From Helicobacteraceae bacterium (GTDB lineage: Bacteria; Campylobacterota; Campylobacteria; Campylobacterales; SZUA-545), in assembly GCA_031273735.1 (NCBI GenBank), contig JAISRI010000060.1:1-9748 (forward strand): a stretch of 9,748 bases of DNA. The letters are read 5' to 3'. The notes under the pieces are model-generated. The model was not told the DNA's origin. It ran no database searches and saw nothing but the letters and a program-made list of their open reading frames with translations. Below, piece by piece: positions 6,926 to 9,748 of the stretch. The position numbers were made by a program, and so were the translations under genes. Within the stretch, counting starts at the first letter, position 1, and the number at the start of each line of letters is the position of its first letter.

Positions 6926-9520
6926 TTATAAACGCGGATCGACAGGTTCGCTTTCTAAAGCCAAAACGCCAAATACGCATTCATGGACGCGATAAAGCGG
7001 ATCTTTTTTCACAAACCGCTCGAGCGATTCCATACCGAGTGCAAACTCTCTTAACGCCAAATCGCGTTTTTTGTTAAGCGAACGTTTTTTAAGTCGAGCG
7101 AGGTTATTTTTAAGCGCGTATTCCGGTCCGTAGATAATGCGTAGATACTCCCTACCTCTACATTTTATCGCGGGTTGTAAAAGTCTATTTTTGTCGGTAG
7201 CGATAAAGTCGTAAGGTTTAACAACCATTCCTTCGCCGCCGCTTTGGGTTAGTTTCTCCCACCATTTTACGCCGATCGCGATAGAATTTTCGTCGGTAGT
7301 ATCTATGATCTTATATGGGGTTTCTATAAAAATTTGGTCAAATCCCGTTGTGTATTTTTTAATGATCTCCATATGAGCGATATGGCTTTCGTTATTCCAA
7401 ACTTTGCCTTCCGTAGCGAGGATATGAAACGGGGCTATTTTATAGTCGTCGATCGATTTAATTTCCCAGCAATACTCGCGATAAGATTGCGTATATAACG
7501 TAAGCGCTTCGTAACGCGATTTATAATCGCTTAAAAGCGCGTTTATATCGGCGCTTTGGCTTGATTCTCCGCGTTTAGCCGGGCGTTGCGCTATTTGCGA
7601 GCTATTCAAAAGTTTTGCCGCTTTTTCGATTTGAACGTTTGCAGCTTCTAGCGCCAATCGTCCCGCTCGCCCTACGCAGGCGTATTGGTCGCTAATAAGC
7701 GTTTGCGCTTTGGCTGACCAAGGGGTCAATTCGGTATCCAAACAGATCCAATCGGTTTGAAAATCCTCCCAAAAACCAGAGTCCGCCAATACCTTATTAA
7801 GACGCTCCAAAATAGCTAATTCGGTTTGCGGATCGTTAAAAAAATCTCTCCCCGTTCTAGTGTAAATTACGCCTATTTTTCCGTCCGAAACGTTAAATCT
7901 TTCTGCGGCGCTCAGTTCGTTTTTGCATAAAACTATAATCGCTCTTGAACCCATATGCTTTTGTTCGCAAACAACCGCGCCAATTCCTCGTTTGCTATAG
8001 TATTCAAAAGCCTCGATCGGATATTCTAAATACTCTTCATTGCAGCTCGTTTCGCAAGGCGACATAGTCGGCGGCAGATATATTAACCAATGCGGATCGA
8101 TTGCAAAACGGCTAATAATCTCAAGCGCGGCGATCGCGTTTTCTTCGTTAATTTTTATATTCGGCTTTAGGCGCGTAGATAGATAACGCCTATTTAATAC
8201 GTCGTCGATATTTAGCGTGTCGTCGTCGGCAAAACTCTTTGACATTAAAGGTTTAACGCTTTTACAATACTCTTTTGCGGCGGCTACCTCTACGATTTCG
8301 CGTTCGGGATAGCGAAAAGCGCTAAGTTTTCCGCCAAAAACGCAACCCGTGTCTATACAGATCGTATTATTGACGTTTTGAACGTCAAGATTTGGAGTAT
8401 GACCATAAACGACTAGCGCCTTGCCTCTGTAGTCGTTTGCCCACGACAATCGAATCGGCAAACCGTATTCGTCTATTTCGCCGCTAGTTTCTCCATAAAG
8501 ACAGAACATCTTAACCGCTTCCGAACCTCTGCCTTGCATTTTTTCTTTGATCCCCGCGTGAGCGACTACAAGATTTCCGTTATCAAAAACGTAATGGCTA
8601 ATTAACGAGCCAAGAAAACTCTTAACCTCGTCGCAAAACTCAGCGCTCTGTTTTTCTAGCTCCGCGATCGTTAATTCAAGCCCGTGCGCGACAACGACTT
8701 TTGCGCCTTTCATATATCTTAAAAGTTTATAATCGTGATTGCCTAGTATGCAATATGCGCTATTGTTTTTTACCATATTCATAACTAGTCGCAGCGTCTT
8801 AACGTTTTGCGTTCCTCTATCGCATAAATCGCCAAGAAATATCGCTTTTCGTCCAGTCGGCGCGACTATGGAAAAATCTTGCTCGTCGATCGAATATCCC
8901 AACTTTTTTAATAGAGCGCAAAGCTCGTTGAAACAGCCGTGAATATCGCCGATAATATCAAAAGCTCCGCGTTCGTCTCTTTTATTATTCCATAGCGGCT
9001 TTCGTACGATTTCAACAGAGTTTGCCTCTTCCTCGCTATTGATTATATAAACGTATCTAAACCCCTCTTTTTCAAGCCGTTTAATAGAACGTATAAGTTG
9101 ATCGTATTGTTTCCTTATCACATAATTGCCAAAATTTCTATCCGATCGTTTCGCGTTTCTATCTATGCAAAGTTTTTCGGGCGTATTAAAAATGATTGCA
9201 ATCGCGTGGCAGTTTTGCGCTCTAGCGATATGTATGATCTTTTCTCGCGCCTCTTTTTGCACGCTTGTAGCGTCGATTACGGTTAATTTTCCTAAATCCA
9301 ATCTTTTATTCGCTAGATAATAGAGCGCGTCGAAAGCCTCGCTGGAAACGGATTGATTATTTTCGTCGTCCGAAACTAAAGCGCGAAAGTAATCAGAAGA
9401 GAGAATCTCTGTAGGCTTAAAATGTTTTTTGGCGAAAGTCGATTTGCCGCTCCCAGAAACTCCGATCAAAGCGACTAAAGCAAATTCAGGTATTTCAAAC
9501 GCTTTGTTTAATTGGCTCAT
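6926..9520 (-). CDS. pnkp: Trifunctional RNA-repair enzyme Pnkp (5' kinase, 2',3'-phosphatase, ATP-dependent ligase domain)
   Basis: 864 residues, close to the ~870 of the studied clostridial enzyme. Kinase domain (1-~175): P-loop GVSGSGKST (20-28, Lys26), then Asp43 and Arg46 in SSDYFR, which match the RNA-acceptor residues of the family. Phosphatase domain (~185-420), calcineurin-like: Asp192/His194 in GDIHG, Asp231 in GDLCDRG, Asn261/His262 in GNHD, His321 in AHAG, His374 in YGHTP and Asp390 in IDTGC, so all metal ligands are present. Ligase domain (~470-864): Lys521 in EQKHMGSRA is the adenylate acceptor, preceded by MSPCETS, a Pnkp landmark. The protein phosphorylates 5'-OH ends, removes 3' or 2',3'-cyclic phosphate and, in the studied system, needs Hen1 for efficient sealing. 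The start is ATG 9520, two bases after the hen1 stop, with AAGGA 12 bases upstream (9533-9537 on the plus strand). No truncation is seen. Confidence 0.96.
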   Translation of the reverse strand: MSQLNKAFEIPEFALVALIGVSGSGKSTFAKKHFKPTEILSSDYFRALVSDDENNQSVSSEAFDALYYLANKRLDLGKLTVIDATSVQKEAREKIIHIARAQNCHAIAIIFNTPEKLCIDRNAKRSDRNFGNYVIRKQYDQLIRSIKRLEKEGFRYVYIINSEEEANSVEIVRKPLWNNKRDERGAFDIIGDIHGCFNELCALLKKLGYSIDEQDFSIVAPTGRKAIFLGDLCDRGTQNVKTLRLVMNMVKNNSAYCILGNHDYKLLRYMKGAKVVVAHGLELTIAELEKQSAEFCDEVKSFLGSLISHYVFDNGNLVVAHAGIKEKMQGRGSEAVKMFCLYGETSGEIDEYGLPIRLSWANDYRGKALVVYGHTPNLDVQNVNNTICIDTGCVFGGKLSAFRYPEREIVEVAAAKEYCKSVKPLMSKSFADDDTLNIDDVLNRRYLSTRLKPNIKINEENAIAALEIISRFAIDPHWLIYLPPTMSPCETSCNEEYLEYPIEAFEYYSKRGIGAVVCEQKHMGSRAIIVLCKNELSAAERFNVSDGKIGVIYTRTGRDFFNDPQTELAILERLNKVLADSGFWEDFQTDWICLDTELTPWSAKAQTLISDQYACVGRAGRLALEAANVQIEKAAKLLNSSQIAQRPAKRGESSQSADINALLSDYKSRYEALTLYTQSYREYCWEIKSIDDYKIAPFHILATEGKVWNNESHIAHMEIIKKYTTGFDQIFIETPYKIIDTTDENSIAIGVKWWEKLTQSGGEGMVVKPYDFIATDKNRLLQPAIKCRGREYLRIIYGPEYALKNNLARLKKRSLNKKRDLALREFALGMESLERFVKKDPLYRVHECVFGVLALESEPVDPRL

Positions 9521-9522
9521 AA

Positions 9523-9748
9523 TTATCTTTCGTCCTTATATTTTCTACGATCTCGTTCTAAAGTTTGCGCGGAAAAAAACGCGGTTTGCGTTGGCGATCC
9601 AAGTTTTTTGTCTATCTCGCCAATGTCGGAAAATTGAACGGAATAACTATATTTTTGCGCAACTCTGTTCGCCCAATCTCTAAACTCGTCTCTTGTCCAT
9701 TCAAAGCGATGATCGCTATGGCGTAATCCGCCTTTTAGATTTTCATAC
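9523..9748 (-). CDS. hen1: RNA 3'-terminal 2'-O-methyltransferase Hen1, C-terminal part (cut by window edge)
   Basis: Only the last 74 codons are inside the window, read from 9747 down to the TAA at 9523-9525. The peptide contains GGLRHSDHRFEWTRDEF, then DWANRVAQKYSYSVQF, and near the end GSPTQTAFF. This matches the C-terminal end of the bacterial Hen1 methyltransferase domain as I know it (RHRDHRFEWTR..F, W....A..YGY.V.F, GPPTQMAVF). The conserved His of the HRFEWT segment is expected to bind the catalytic metal. Bacterial Hen1 uses S-adenosylmethionine to methylate the 2'-OH at the 3' end of a cut RNA, so that the repaired junction resists a second cleavage, and its N-terminal part binds and activates the Pnkp ligase. 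That N-terminal part is outside the window. The two-base gap to pnkp indicates a shared transcript. Confidence 0.9.
   Translation of the reverse strand, partial: YENLKGGLRHSDHRFEWTRDEFRDWANRVAQKYSYSVQFSDIGEIDKKLGSPTQTAFFSAQTLERDRRKYKDER

Noticed and set aside
6926..9520. Reading the minus-strand gene as a serine/threonine phosphatase or a stand-alone AAA kinase.
   Set aside because: Kinase, phosphatase and ligase motifs occur in order in one frame with the spacing of Pnkp, so a three-domain RNA-repair enzyme explains all of them.
1..9748. CRISPR array, insertion sequence, integrase or attachment-site signs around the RNA-repair operon.
   Set aside because: I saw no regularly spaced repeats, transposase motifs, terminal inverted repeats or tRNA genes in the window.

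Overview
The window looks like chromosome from a member of the Campylobacterota (formerly Epsilonproteobacteria). The gene order leuS - lptE - degenerate GGDEF protein - folC - M23 peptidase - bactofilin matches, from memory, the order in Campylobacter and Helicobacter. The promoter in front of leuS has an extended -10 box behind a T-run and no clear -35, which is usual for that phylum. Base composition is fairly balanced and the genes are unusually rich in CGATCG, so this is not an AT-rich pathogen such as C. jejuni. I cannot name genus or species.

Positions 1-174 hold no gene I can support, but do hold a probable promoter near 94-107. From 175 to 6708 six plus-strand genes are packed so that each overlaps the next: leuS (leucyl-tRNA synthetase), lptE (outer-membrane LPS-assembly lipoprotein), a coiled-coil protein with a GGDEF fold that has lost its signature, folC (folate/folylpolyglutamate synthesis), a membrane-anchored LytM/M23 peptidoglycan endopeptidase of the Csd type, and a CcmA-type bactofilin. 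The last overlap is 127 bases. The block reads as one translationally coupled operon mixing housekeeping functions (translation, folate) with envelope building (LPS export and cell-shape control).

Positions 6709-6925 separate two converging transcription units and hold a long imperfect inverted repeat that may stop transcription from both sides.

From 9748 down to 6926 the minus strand carries an RNA-repair operon: the 3' end of hen1 (RNA 3'-terminal 2'-O-methyltransferase, cut by the window edge) and, two bases further on, a full-length trifunctional pnkp (5' kinase, 2',3'-phosphatase, ATP-dependent ligase domain). In the bacteria where this pair has been studied, the two proteins form a complex that heals, methylates and seals RNAs cut by ribotoxins. 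Its presence next to a core cell-shape operon in a campylobacterotal genome is the most notable content of the window.
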